DNA from: an uncultured Bacteroidota bacterium
Lineage (GTDB): Bacteria; Bacteroidota; Bacteroidia; Flavobacteriales; BACL11
NCBI GenBank assembly: GCA_902514225.1
Contig: CABXPN010000006.1
Coordinates: 1 to 47,665 of the forward strand
Length of the DNA stretch: 47,665 bases
Reading direction: 5' to 3'
Positions within the stretch are counted from its first letter, which is position 1, and each line of letters opens with the position of its first letter. A model generated the notes under the pieces. It was given only the letters and a program-made list of their open reading frames with translations, was not told the DNA's origin and searched no databases. Position numbers and translations under genes: made by a program. Shown piece after piece: positions 9,030-17,656 of the stretch.

Positions 9030-9676
9030 TGAAGAAAATATTTACACTCTTATCTTTATTTGGTTTTATCTTTGTAAGTGCCCAAAAAATGGTAGTAGAT
9101 CAGAATGGTTTAAAACAAGGGAGATGGCAAACTTGGTATGATGATGGTTCTATTAAATCACATGGAACATTTAAAGATGGAACTGAACAAGGATTGTTTA
9201 GATTCTTTTATCAATCAGGAGAATTGAAAGCTACAAAAGAATTTTTTCATGAAGGAAGAGCTGCTGCAACTCATATATATTATAAAAATGGGAATATAAT
9301 GGCTTCTGGTTTATATGTAGATAAACAGAAGGATAGCACTTGGAATTATTTTAATGAAGATAGTATTTTGATATTATCAGAACAATATACTTCAGGAGAA
9401 TTAGATGGTGTAAGAAAAACATATTACGAAACTGGGCAGATTTATATAATAAAACAATGGAAAAACGGAATTGAAAATGGGAAGTTCGAACAATATTATA
9501 TTAACGGTGAAGTACATTTAAAAACTACAAATGTAAATGGTACTTATCATGGAACATATACTACTTATAATGAAGACGGAAGTTTATTTTTTGATGGAGT
9601 ATATAATAATGGTTTTAGGGTAGGAGAGTGGAGTTATTATACAAATGGAGTTTTAGATACAACAATACATGAGTAA
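9026..9676 (+). CDS. Secreted MORN/YwqK-type repeat protein
   Basis: A 216-residue protein with a signal peptide (about residues 1-20, ending 'FVSAQ') followed by about eight degenerate 20-25-residue beta-hairpin repeats of the 'NGxxxGxWxxYYxxGxL' type, for example 'GLKQGRWQTWYDDGSIKSHG', 'GLFRFFYQSGELKA' and 'GTYTTYNEDGSLFFDGVY'. Such repeats are often labelled 'YwqK family antitoxin', but in Bacteroidota they are mostly exported proteins of unknown role; no toxin gene is nearby. It overlaps the preceding GT4 gene by 4 bases and mnmA by 8 bases, so it is translated as part of the operon. Confidence 0.82.
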   Translation: MMKKIFTLLSLFGFIFVSAQKMVVDQNGLKQGRWQTWYDDGSIKSHGTFKDGTEQGLFRFFYQSGELKATKEFFHEGRAAATHIYYKNGNIMASGLYVDKQKDSTWNYFNEDSILILSEQYTSGELDGVRKTYYETGQIYIIKQWKNGIENGKFEQYYINGEVHLKTTNVNGTYHGTYTTYNEDGSLFFDGVYNNGFRVGEWSYYTNGVLDTTIHE

Positions 9677-10757
9677 AGGAAAAGTTTTAATGGCTATGAG
9701 CGGTGGTATTGATAGTACTATTGCATCTTTATTATTACATGAGGAAGGTTATAAAGTTATCGGAATTACAATGAAAACTTGGGATTACGAATCTTCTGGA
9801 GGAAGTAAAAAAGAAACTGGTTGTTGTAGTTTAGATTCTATAAATGATGCTCGTCAATTAGCTGTTGATTGTGGTTTTCCTCATATGATTTTAGATATTC
9901 GTGAAGAGTTTGGCGATTTTATTATTGATAATTTTGTTGATGAATATATTGCAGGAAGAACTCCAAACCCTTGCGTGCTTTGCAATACCCATATTAAGTG
10001 GGAAGCACTCTTGAAAAGAGCAGATATGCTAGATTGCGAATTTATCGCTACTGGTCATTACGCGCAAGTTAGAGAAGATAATGGAAGATATGTGGTTTCT
10101 AAAGGTTTGGATGAAGGTAAAGATCAATCGTATGTTTTGTGGGGTTTGTCTCAGAGTTGCCTGAAAAGAACAATTTTTCCTATGGGAAAATACCATAAAA
10201 AAGACATAAAGCAAATGGCTTTGGATAGAGGATATGTAGAACTTGCAAATAAAAGTGAAAGTTATGAAATCTGTTTTATTCCTGATAACGACTATAGAGG
10301 ATTTCTTAAAAGAAGGGTAGATGGTTTGGAAGAAAAAGTAAAAGGAGGGAATTTTGTTACAAAATCAGGAGAAGTTATCGGAACTCATGATGGTTATCCT
10401 TTTTATACAATAGGTCAAAGAAAATTAGGTGTTTCTTTAGGTCAGGAACCAACTTATGTTATTGGTATAAATTCAGAAAAAAATGAAGTTGTTGTAGGTT
10501 CAAAAGAGGATTTAAAAGAATTAGAAATGACAGTTACAGGTTTAAATTTGGTTAAATATGGATCTGTGCCAGATGGATTAAAATCAACAACTAAAGTTAG
10601 ATACAAACATAAAGGAGAGGAAGCGGTATTGTATAATGAAGGAGAAGACATCAAAGTTTTATTCCAGAATAAAGTAGAGGGAATTGCTCCTGGTCAATCG
10701 GCAGTTTTTTATGAAGGAAATGATGTGATTGGAGGTGGATTTATTAAAAAGAAATGA
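9669..10757 (+). CDS. mnmA: tRNA-specific 2-thiouridylase MnmA
   Basis: A 362-residue protein that installs sulfur at position 2 of the wobble uridine (U34) of tRNA-Lys, -Glu and -Gln. It shows the N-type ATP pyrophosphatase loop 'SGGIDST' (residues 11-17), the first catalytic cysteine Cys102 in 'PNPCVLCNTHIKW', and the second, Cys202, in 'ESYEICFIPDNDYRGFL'. A C-terminal region with 'GQRKLGVSLGQEPTYVIGI' and 'GIAPGQSAVFYEG' completes the family pattern. It overlaps its upstream neighbour by 8 bases and the downstream protease gene by 4. Length and motifs are normal. Confidence 0.97.
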   Translation: MSKGKVLMAMSGGIDSTIASLLLHEEGYKVIGITMKTWDYESSGGSKKETGCCSLDSINDARQLAVDCGFPHMILDIREEFGDFIIDNFVDEYIAGRTPNPCVLCNTHIKWEALLKRADMLDCEFIATGHYAQVREDNGRYVVSKGLDEGKDQSYVLWGLSQSCLKRTIFPMGKYHKKDIKQMALDRGYVELANKSESYEICFIPDNDYRGFLKRRVDGLEEKVKGGNFVTKSGEVIGTHDGYPFYTIGQRKLGVSLGQEPTYVIGINSEKNEVVVGSKEDLKELEMTVTGLNLVKYGSVPDGLKSTTKVRYKHKGEEAVLYNEGEDIKVLFQNKVEGIAPGQSAVFYEGNDVIGGGFIKKK

Positions 10758-12355
10758 AAAAAATTATAATTTTTTTTATGTTCCCATTGTCTGTTTTTTC
10801 ACAACAGTTAGAATATAAATTTTTCATAAAATTTACAGACAAATTAAATAATGAATACAAACTTTCTGAGGCGGAGAAATTCCTTTCAGAAAAATCAATA
10901 AATAGAAGAGTTAAACAAAATATATCCTTAAATATTTCTGATTTGCCTGTTACTCAAACTTATGTAGATCAAATTAAAAATATTGGTTTTAATGTGCTTG
11001 CAAAGTCAAAATGGTTTAACGGAATTATTGTGCAAACAACCGATTCATCTTTAATTAATCAAGTAAATTTTTTATTTGTAGATTCTTTATATTACTTTGG
11101 AAAATGGCAAATTTCAAATAAAACACATAAGCAATCTTTTTCTTTTTCCAGAAAAATGGATTATGGGGCCTCTTTAAATCAGATTTATATGTTGTGGGGA
11201 GATTCATTACATTATAATGGGTTTAAAGGAGAAAACATGCTTATTGCAGTTTTAGATGCTGGTTTTTATAATGTGGATAGTTTGGAATGTTTTGAAAAAT
11301 TAAATAATGAAGGTAGGATTTTCGGAACATACGATTTTGTAGAAAAAGAAAAAGATGTATATAATGATGATACACATGGTATGATGGTCATGTCTTGTAT
11401 GGCTTCTGATTTGGAAAGTCAGATAATCGGAACTGCACCAAATGCAAATTATTTTTTATTAAGAACTGAGGATGCGTATTCTGAAAATATTATTGAGGAG
11501 TTTAATTGGGTTTGTGGAGCTGAATTTGCAGATAGTATAGGAGCGGATATTATTAATTCTTCTCTAGGTTATACAGTTTTTAATAATACAAGTCAAAACC
11601 ACACATATCAAGATTTAGATGGTAAAACAAATCCATCAACTATAGGAGCAACAATAGCTTCCAGAAAAGGAATAATTGTTTGTAATTCTGCAGGAAATGA
11701 AGGAAATGGTAGTTGGAGATATTTAGGAGCTCCTGCAGATGCAGACTCTATATTATCAGTAGGAGCGGTTGATGAAAATAGATATATAGCATCTTTTTCT
11801 TCATATGGACCTACTTCTGATGGTAGAGTAAAACCCTCTGTTTGTGCACAAGGAAAAAACACATCAGTTATAAATTCCTATGGAAATGTAATAAGTGCAA
11901 ATGGAACATCATTTTCTTCCCCAGTTCTTGCAGGAATGGTTGCTTGTTTGTGGCAGGCTCATCCTTCAAAAAATAATATGGAAATAATAAATTCAATAAT
12001 TCAGTCAGCTACTTTGTTTAATAATCCGAATGATCATGAAGGATACGGATTGGCTAATTTTTACAAAGCAGATAGTTTATTAACTTTAACGGAAGATTTA
12101 ATTCCTTCTCTTCATTGTTACCCTAATCCTACTAATAGTGTTTTTACTATCGACTTATATTCTGGAAACAATACAAATGCACTAATTTCAATTTATGATA
12201 TTTCAGGAAAACTTATTTATTCTTCTGAGGAGTATTTAAACAGGTTTGATTTGAATAAAATAGACATTCCTAGTGTAGATAGTAGTGGGATGGTTTTAGT
12301 AACGGTAAAATTAAATAAGATTACTCTTAATAGTAAATTAGAAATTACTCATTAA
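10754..12355 (+). CDS. T9SS-secreted subtilisin-like serine protease (S8)
   Basis: A 533-residue protein. A signal peptide (about 1-16) is followed by a propeptide-like region (about 18-115), then an S8 subtilase domain with the full catalytic triad: Asp168 in 'IAVLDAGF', His208 in 'DDTHGMMVMS', Ser386 in 'NGTSFSSPVLAGM', plus oxyanion Asn315 in 'NSAGNEGN'. The last ~80 residues, starting 'CYPNPTNSVFTIDL', form a type A T9SS sorting domain, so the protein is expected to cross the outer membrane and be anchored or released there. Its ATG overlaps the mnmA stop (ATGA), and its 3' end overlaps the convergent ABC transporter gene by 11 bases. Confidence 0.93.
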   Translation: MKKIIIFFMFPLSVFSQQLEYKFFIKFTDKLNNEYKLSEAEKFLSEKSINRRVKQNISLNISDLPVTQTYVDQIKNIGFNVLAKSKWFNGIIVQTTDSSLINQVNFLFVDSLYYFGKWQISNKTHKQSFSFSRKMDYGASLNQIYMLWGDSLHYNGFKGENMLIAVLDAGFYNVDSLECFEKLNNEGRIFGTYDFVEKEKDVYNDDTHGMMVMSCMASDLESQIIGTAPNANYFLLRTEDAYSENIIEEFNWVCGAEFADSIGADIINSSLGYTVFNNTSQNHTYQDLDGKTNPSTIGATIASRKGIIVCNSAGNEGNGSWRYLGAPADADSILSVGAVDENRYIASFSSYGPTSDGRVKPSVCAQGKNTSVINSYGNVISANGTSFSSPVLAGMVACLWQAHPSKNNMEIINSIIQSATLFNNPNDHEGYGLANFYKADSLLTLTEDLIPSLHCYPNPTNSVFTIDLYSGNNTNALISIYDISGKLIYSSEEYLNRFDLNKIDIPSVDSSGMVLVTVKLNKITLNSKLEITH

Positions 12356-14093
12356 AAAATTGAAACTTACTTAAAGATTTATAAGTTCCGTCTTCAATTT
12401 TTATTAATTCTTCATGTGTTCCTTTTTCAACAATTTCTCCTTTATCTAAAACCAAAATTTTATCGGCAGATTTTATTGTGGAAAGTCTGTGAGCAATTAC
12501 AATAGTTGTTCTGTTTTTCATTAGTTTTTCTAATGCATTTTGAACCATACTTTCTGATTTTGAATCTAAAGATGAAGTTGCTTCATCTAAAATAAGAATA
12601 GCAGGGTTTTTTAATATAGTTCTTGCAATTGCAATTCTTTGTCTTTGCCCTCCGGAAAGTTGAATTCCTCTTTCTCCTACTAGTGTATTATATCCATCTT
12701 CAAAAGAATTAATAAACTCATCTGCATTAGCTTGTTTTGCAGCTTCAACTATTTCTTCTTTTGTGCTATCAATTTTCCCATAAGCAATGTTCTCAGAAAT
12801 TGTCCCACCAAACAAAAAAGTATCTTGTGGTACTATACCAATTTGTTTTCTGATATTATGAAGATTAAATTCTTTTAAATCCACATCATCAATTAAGACA
12901 CTACCTTTAGTTGTGTTGTAAAAATCTAATATTAAAGATGTAATAGTTGATTTTCCGGCACCGCTAGGCCCAACAATTGCTACTGTTTCTCCTTTTTTTG
13001 CAGTAAAGTTAATTGAGTCTAGAACTATGTTTTCTATTCTGTTTTCGTAAGAAAAAGTAACACCTCTAAATTCTAGATTTCCGACTATATCTTTCTTTAT
13101 TCCATCTATATAATTTTCGTCTTCATCTTCTAGAATTTCTAAAAGTGCTTCAGAAGATCCTATTGCTTTCTGAATTTTTGAGTATAAATCTGCTAAACCC
13201 CCAACTGAAGCTCCAATAAATACTGTGTATAGTACAAATGAAAATAACTCTCCCATTTTTAAATTCCCTTCATGTACTTGTTTTGTCCCAAACCAAATTA
13301 CAGATATTATAGCACCAAAAACACATAAAATAATAAATGAAGCAAAAGCTCCTCTGTATTTCCCTCCTTTTATTGCAGTTTTAGCTACTTCATCAGTTTT
13401 TTGTTTGTATTTTAAACTCTCAAAAGCTTCATTTGTAAATGTTTTTACTACTCTAATTCCTTGTAAGGTTTCTTCTACAATATTGTTCGATTCTGCAATT
13501 TCTTTTTGTACTTTTTTGGAGTAACTTTTTATTTTTTTTCCGAAATAAACTGCTAAAATCATGATAACAGGAAGCACGGAAAGCATAAATAAAGTCAGTT
13601 TTACTGATATGAAACTAAGAAATGTAACTCCTCCAACAATTAATATTATCTGTCGGAAAAACTCTGCAAAAGTTGTGGTAAAAGTTTCTTGTAGTAGCGT
13701 GATGTCTGCAGAAATTCTACTGTTTAATTCTCCAATTTTATTATTGCTAAAAAAATTAAGAGGGAGTTTGCTTAAGTGGTTAAATGTATCTTGTCTTAAT
13801 CTGGATAGAGATTTTTCAGCAACACTAACAAAAAGTACAATTCGGAAATAAGAAAAAATAGCTTGTGCGCTAAATAATATTAATAAATAAATAGCTATCT
13901 GGTTAATCTTTTCTAAAGATTGAGATGAACCATCTATTAAATCTCCAACTAATTTCGGAAAAATTAAAGAAGCAAAACTTGTAAGTAATAAAAAAATTAT
14001 TCCTGTATAAAACCTTGTTTTGTAAGGTTTTATGTACTTGTAGAGTTTAATTAAACTACTAAAGTTTACTTTTTTCTTTTGTGTTTTGTTCAT
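12345..14093 (-). CDS. ABC transporter, fused permease and ATPase (MsbA-like half-exporter)
   Basis: A 582-residue half-transporter with six membrane helices in the first ~310 residues and a C-terminal ATPase domain. The ATPase shows Walker A 'GPSGAGKST', Q-loop 'IGIVPQDTFLFGGTISENI', signature 'LSGGQRQRIAIAR', Walker B 'ILILDEATSSLD' and the switch histidine in 'IAHRLSTI'. As a homodimer it would export a lipid, lipid-linked sugar or drug; MsbA-type lipid A/phospholipid flipping is the family prototype, but the substrate is not determined here. It has its own promoter and ends inside the 3' end of the convergent protease gene. Confidence 0.92.
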   Translation of the reverse strand: MNKTQKKKVNFSSLIKLYKYIKPYKTRFYTGIIFLLLTSFASLIFPKLVGDLIDGSSQSLEKINQIAIYLLILFSAQAIFSYFRIVLFVSVAEKSLSRLRQDTFNHLSKLPLNFFSNNKIGELNSRISADITLLQETFTTTFAEFFRQIILIVGGVTFLSFISVKLTLFMLSVLPVIMILAVYFGKKIKSYSKKVQKEIAESNNIVEETLQGIRVVKTFTNEAFESLKYKQKTDEVAKTAIKGGKYRGAFASFIILCVFGAIISVIWFGTKQVHEGNLKMGELFSFVLYTVFIGASVGGLADLYSKIQKAIGSSEALLEILEDEDENYIDGIKKDIVGNLEFRGVTFSYENRIENIVLDSINFTAKKGETVAIVGPSGAGKSTITSLILDFYNTTKGSVLIDDVDLKEFNLHNIRKQIGIVPQDTFLFGGTISENIAYGKIDSTKEEIVEAAKQANADEFINSFEDGYNTLVGERGIQLSGGQRQRIAIARTILKNPAILILDEATSSLDSKSESMVQNALEKLMKNRTTIVIAHRLSTIKSADKILVLDKGEIVEKGTHEELIKIEDGTYKSLSKFQFFNE

Positions 14094-14109
14094 GATTTAT
14101 TTCAGAATA

Positions 14110-14117
14110 CAAATATA
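14110..14117 (-). promoter_or_regulatory. Promoter box of the ABC exporter gene
   Basis: TATATTTG on the minus strand, a perfect TAnnTTTG match, lies 16 bases before the ATG at 14093. It is divergent from the rpmH promoter. Confidence 0.55.
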
Positions 14118-14174
14118 TATTTAATATTTATAAAAATAGAGTGATAAATGTTTTGAAATAAAGAAAAACAAAAC

Positions 14175-14182
14175 TAAATTTG
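14175..14182 (+). promoter_or_regulatory. Promoter of rpmH
   Basis: TAAATTTG (TAnnTTTG) followed by CAGACC, with TTTTG about 19 bases upstream as the -33 element. This is one of the best two-box Bacteroidota promoters in the window, as expected for a ribosomal protein gene. The predicted leader is about 22 bases. Confidence 0.7.
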
Positions 14183-14209
14183 CAGACCAAATAAAAAAGA
14201 TTTAAAGTT

Positions 14210-14368
14210 ATGCCAAAAAGAACGTTTCAACCGTCAAACAGAAAAAGAAAGAACAAACACGGCTTTATGGATAGAATGTCTGATAAAGATGGACAGAAAG
14301 TTTTAGCTAGAAGAAGAGCTAAAGGAAGAAAAAGATTAACTGTTTCTGACGAAATAGGTCATAAATAA
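14210..14368 (+). CDS. rpmH: 50S ribosomal protein L34
   Basis: A 52-residue, strongly basic protein: it begins '[19 protein letters not shown]', continues '[20 protein letters not shown]' and ends '[13 protein letters not shown]'. The first ~44 residues match L34 at nearly every conserved position, with a short C-terminal extension usual in Bacteroidota. L34 is a structural protein of the large ribosomal subunit. A two-box promoter precedes it and a strong intrinsic terminator follows it, so it is a single-gene transcript. It is not next to rnpA or dnaA here but upstream of carB. Confidence 0.97.
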   Translation: MPKRTFQPSNRKRKNKHGFMDRMSDKDGQKVLARRRAKGRKRLTVSDEIGHK

Positions 14369-14391
14369 TTGATTTACAATATATATACTAG

Positions 14392-14423
14392 AGGTGTTGC
14401 TATTTTAGCAACACCTTTTTTTT
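14392..14423 (+). terminator. Rho-independent terminator after rpmH
   Basis: A perfect 11-bp stem: AGGTGTTGCTA (14392-14402) pairs with TAGCAACACCT (14406-14416) around a TTT loop and runs into eight Ts. It sits 24 bases after the rpmH stop and separates rpmH from carB. Confidence 0.93.
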
Positions 14424-14501
14424 AGCTATATTTATCAACATTTTGTTAAAATTTATTCATTTAATAGAGTTTCTTAGTTTGTAGTAGTAAGTCAAATCAT
14501 G

Positions 14502-14509
14502 TAAATTCG
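14502..14509 (+). promoter_or_regulatory. Promoter of carB (TAnnTTCG variant)
   Basis: TAAATTCG, a one-base variant of TAnnTTTG, is preceded by TTTG about 20 bases upstream. It lies 20 bases before the carB ATG and downstream of the rpmH terminator. Confidence 0.5.
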
Positions 14510-14529
14510 CAATTATATAAAATAGAAAA

Positions 14530-17376
14530 ATGCCAAGGAAAAAAGAAATTAAATCAGTCTTAATTATAGGAAGTGGACCTATTGTGATAGGTCAAGCATG
14601 CGAGTTTGATTATTCAGGTTCTCAAGCTGCCAGATCTTTAAGAGAAGAAGGTATTGAGGTTTCTCTAATAAATTCGAATCCTGCTACAATTATGACCGAT
14701 AAGGTTGTAGCGGATAATGTTTATCTTAAACCTTTAGAAGTAAAATCAATTGTAGAAATTTTAGAAGAGAGGCAGATTGATGCAGTTTTACCTACAATGG
14801 GTGGACAAACAGCACTGAATTTGTGTATTGAAGTTGATGAAAAAGGAATTTGGGAAGAATATGGAGTTGATATTATAGGAGTTGATATTGACGCAATTCA
14901 TATAACAGAAGATAGAGAGCAGTTCCGTAAATTAATGAAAAAAATAGAAGTTCCTGTTGCTCCTGCTAGGATAGCTACCTCTTTCTTAGAGGGTAAGGAA
15001 ATAGCTCAAGAGTTAGGATTTCCATTGGTAATTAGGCCATCATTTACACTTGGAGGAACTGGAGCTTCATTTGTGCATACAAAAGAAGAATTTGAAGACT
15101 TACTTTCAAAAGGATTACACGCTTCCCCTATACATGAAGTGCTTATTGATAAAGCAGTTTTAGGTTGGAAAGAGTATGAATTAGAGCTTTTAAGAGATGA
15201 TAATGATAATGTAATTATTATTTGTTCTATTGAGAATTTTGACCCAATGGGGATTCATACAGGAGATTCTATTACAGTAGCTCCTGCTATGACGCTTTCT
15301 GATACTTGTTATCAGAGAATGAGAGATATGGCAATAAAAATGATGCGTTCGATTGGTGATTTTGCTGGTGGATGTAATGTTCAGTTTGCGGTTAGTCCTG
15401 ATAAAAATGAAGATATTATTGCTATTGAGATAAATCCTAGGGTATCTCGTTCTTCTGCGCTTGCATCAAAAGCTACCGGATATCCAATTGCTAAGATTGC
15501 TACAAAACTTGCTATCGGATATACTTTAGATGAGTTAGATAATCAAATTACAAAATCAACTTCTGCATTTTTTGAGCCAACATTGGATTATGTTGTTGTT
15601 AAATTTCCAAGATGGAACTTTGATAAATTTAAAGGTTCGGATACAACACTTGGTTTGCAAATGAAATCAGTAGGAGAAGTGATGAGTATTGGAAGGTCTT
15701 TTCAAGAGGCAATGCAAAAAGCGTGTCAGTCTTTAGAAATAGGAAGAAACGGATTAGGTGCTGATGGAAAAGGAATGACTGATCAGAATAGGATTTTATA
15801 TCTTCTGAAACACGCTAGTGGAGATAGAGTTTTCCGTATTTATGATGCAATGAGAATTGGTATTCCTACTAAAAAAATACATGAAATAACTAAAATTGAC
15901 TATTGGTTTTTACATCAAATTGAAGAATTAATTGTTTTTGAAAAAGAGATAGAAAAACACTCAATTGATACACTTCCAGATGATTTATTATTAGAGTCTA
16001 AAATGAAAGGATATGCCGATAGGCAAATTGCACACCTTGTAAAATGTTTGGAGAGTGAAGTGTATGAAAAGAGAAATAATCAAGGAATAAAAAGAGTATA
16101 TAAACTTGTTGATACTTGTGCGGCAGAATTTACTGCAAAAACTCCGTATTATTATTCTACCTTTGAAATGCAACAAGAAATTGAAGGGAAGAAATTTACA
16201 GATAATGAAAGCGAATCCTCAGATAAGAAAAAAGTTATTGTTTTAGGTTCTGGTCCGAATAGAATCGGACAAGGAATTGAGTTTGATTATTCTTGTGTAC
16301 ATGGAGTTTTGGCAGCAAAAGAATGTGGTTTTGAAACTATCATGATAAATTGTAATCCGGAAACTGTTTCTACTGATTTTGATACTGCAGATAAATTATA
16401 TTTCGAGCCAGTTTTTTGGGAACATATTTATGATATTATTCGCCATGAAAAACCAGAAGGAGTTATTGTTCAGTTAGGTGGTCAGACTGCATTAAAACTA
16501 GCAGAAAAACTAGAGAGATATGGGGTAAAAATTATGGGAACTTCTTACAATGCTTTGGATGTTGCTGAAGATAGAGGAAGATTCTCAGAACTTCTAAAAA
16601 AACATAATATCCCTTATCCTAAATTTGCTGTTGCAGAAACAGCTGAGGAGGCTTTAGAAATTTCAAAAGATTTAAATTTTCCAATATTAGTTCGTCCTTC
16701 TTATGTACTAGGTGGCCAAGGAATGAAAATTGTAATAAATGAAGAAGAATTAGAACATCATATTGTAGATCTTCTTAAAGATATGCCTGGAAATAAAGTT
16801 TTACTAGATCATTATCTAGACAAGGCAATAGAAGCAGAGGCGGATGCAATATGTGACGGAGAAAACGTTTATATTATCGGAATTATGGAGCATATTGAGC
16901 CTTGTGGGATTCATTCTGGGGATTCGTATGCTGTTCTTCCAACTTTTGATTTATCGGATAATGTTCGTCAGCAAATGATTGATATAACAAATAAAATTGC
17001 AGTTGCTCTAGATACGGTAGGTTTAATAAATATACAGTTTGCTATAAAAGATGAAATTGTATATGTTATTGAAGCAAATCCAAGAGCCTCCAGAACGGTT
17101 CCGTTTATTGCTAAGGCATATGATGAACCATATGTAAATTATGCTGCTAAAGTTATGTTAGGAGAGAAGAAAGTTACTGATTTTGATTTTAACCCTAAAA
17201 AAGGAGGATATGCTATTAAGGTTCCAGTTTTCTCATTTAATAAATTTCCAAATGTAAATAAAGAATTAGGGCCAGAAATGAAATCTACAGGAGAGGCAAT
17301 ATATTTTATTGATGATTTGGAAGATGATTACTTTACAAAAGTATATTCGGAAAGAAACTTATATTTAAGTAAATAA
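14530..17376 (+). CDS. carB: Carbamoyl-phosphate synthase large chain, without the allosteric domain
   Basis: A 948-residue protein with the two homologous ATP-grasp halves of CarB. The first half starts '[25 protein letters not shown]' and forms carboxyphosphate and carbamate; the second starts '[24 protein letters not shown]' and phosphorylates carbamate. ATP-binding loops '[17 protein letters not shown]' and '[17 protein letters not shown]' are both present, as is the helical oligomerisation domain between them. Together with the small subunit CarA (not in this window) it makes carbamoyl phosphate for pyrimidines and arginine. The chain ends at the position where other CarB proteins (about 1070 residues) continue into the MGS-like regulatory domain, so UMP/ornithine control by that domain is absent. 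Shorter CarB is known in Flavobacteriia. Confidence 0.96.
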   Translation: MPRKKEIKSVLIIGSGPIVIGQACEFDYSGSQAARSLREEGIEVSLINSNPATIMTDKVVADNVYLKPLEVKSIVEILEERQIDAVLPTMGGQTALNLCIEVDEKGIWEEYGVDIIGVDIDAIHITEDREQFRKLMKKIEVPVAPARIATSFLEGKEIAQELGFPLVIRPSFTLGGTGASFVHTKEEFEDLLSKGLHASPIHEVLIDKAVLGWKEYELELLRDDNDNVIIICSIENFDPMGIHTGDSITVAPAMTLSDTCYQRMRDMAIKMMRSIGDFAGGCNVQFAVSPDKNEDIIAIEINPRVSRSSALASKATGYPIAKIATKLAIGYTLDELDNQITKSTSAFFEPTLDYVVVKFPRWNFDKFKGSDTTLGLQMKSVGEVMSIGRSFQEAMQKACQSLEIGRNGLGADGKGMTDQNRILYLLKHASGDRVFRIYDAMRIGIPTKKIHEITKIDYWFLHQIEELIVFEKEIEKHSIDTLPDDLLLESKMKGYADRQIAHLVKCLESEVYEKRNNQGIKRVYKLVDTCAAEFTAKTPYYYSTFEMQQEIEGKKFTDNESESSDKKKVIVLGSGPNRIGQGIEFDYSCVHGVLAAKECGFETIMINCNPETVSTDFDTADKLYFEPVFWEHIYDIIRHEKPEGVIVQLGGQTALKLAEKLERYGVKIMGTSYNALDVAEDRGRFSELLKKHNIPYPKFAVAETAEEALEISKDLNFPILVRPSYVLGGQGMKIVINEEELEHHIVDLLKDMPGNKVLLDHYLDKAIEAEADAICDGENVYIIGIMEHIEPCGIHSGDSYAVLPTFDLSDNVRQQMIDITNKIAVALDTVGLINIQFAIKDEIVYVIEANPRASRTVPFIAKAYDEPYVNYAAKVMLGEKKVTDFDFNPKKGGYAIKVPVFSFNKFPNVNKELGPEMKSTGEAIYFIDDLEDDYFTKVYSERNLYLSK

Positions 17377-17380
17377 TATT

Positions 17381-17641
17381 TTGGCAGGTTTAATAAAATT
17401 TTTAATTTGGTTTTTCCTAATTTCTTATATTCTTAAGTTTTTAGGTAGATTTGTGTTTCCTATTTTACTGAAAAGGTATGTTAAAAAGAAACAATCTCAA
17501 TTTAATCAGCAATTTAATCAACAACAAAATACAAATGTTGAAGAGGAGGGAAAAGTAACGATAAAAACAAAACCAAAAAAATCAAAATCAGACACCAGTG
17601 ATATGGGTGATTATGTAGATTTTGAGGAGGTTGATGAATAA
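17381..17641 (+). CDS. DUF4834 family small membrane protein
   Basis: An 86-residue protein starting at a TTG four bases after the carB stop; no ATG is available in the membrane segment. One N-terminal membrane helix (about residues 3-30) is followed by a Lys/Gln-rich linker and the conserved acidic end 'MGDYVDFEEVDE', the hallmark of the Bacteroidota DUF4834 family. Function unknown. It sits between carB and the YfhO-family gene, as in other Flavobacteriia, and is probably co-transcribed with both. Confidence 0.78.
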   Translation: MAGLIKFLIWFFLISYILKFLGRFVFPILLKRYVKKKQSQFNQQFNQQQNTNVEEEGKVTIKTKPKKSKSDTSDMGDYVDFEEVDE

Positions 17642-17656
17642 TTAAAATTTTAAATT

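Noticed and set aside
9026..9676. Antitoxin of a toxin-antitoxin pair (YwqK label)
   Set aside because: The protein has a signal peptide and no toxin gene is adjacent; neighbours are a glycosyltransferase and mnmA.
12345..12355. Regulatory antisense overlap of the protease and ABC transporter genes
   Set aside because: The 11-base tail overlap is ordinary compact packing.
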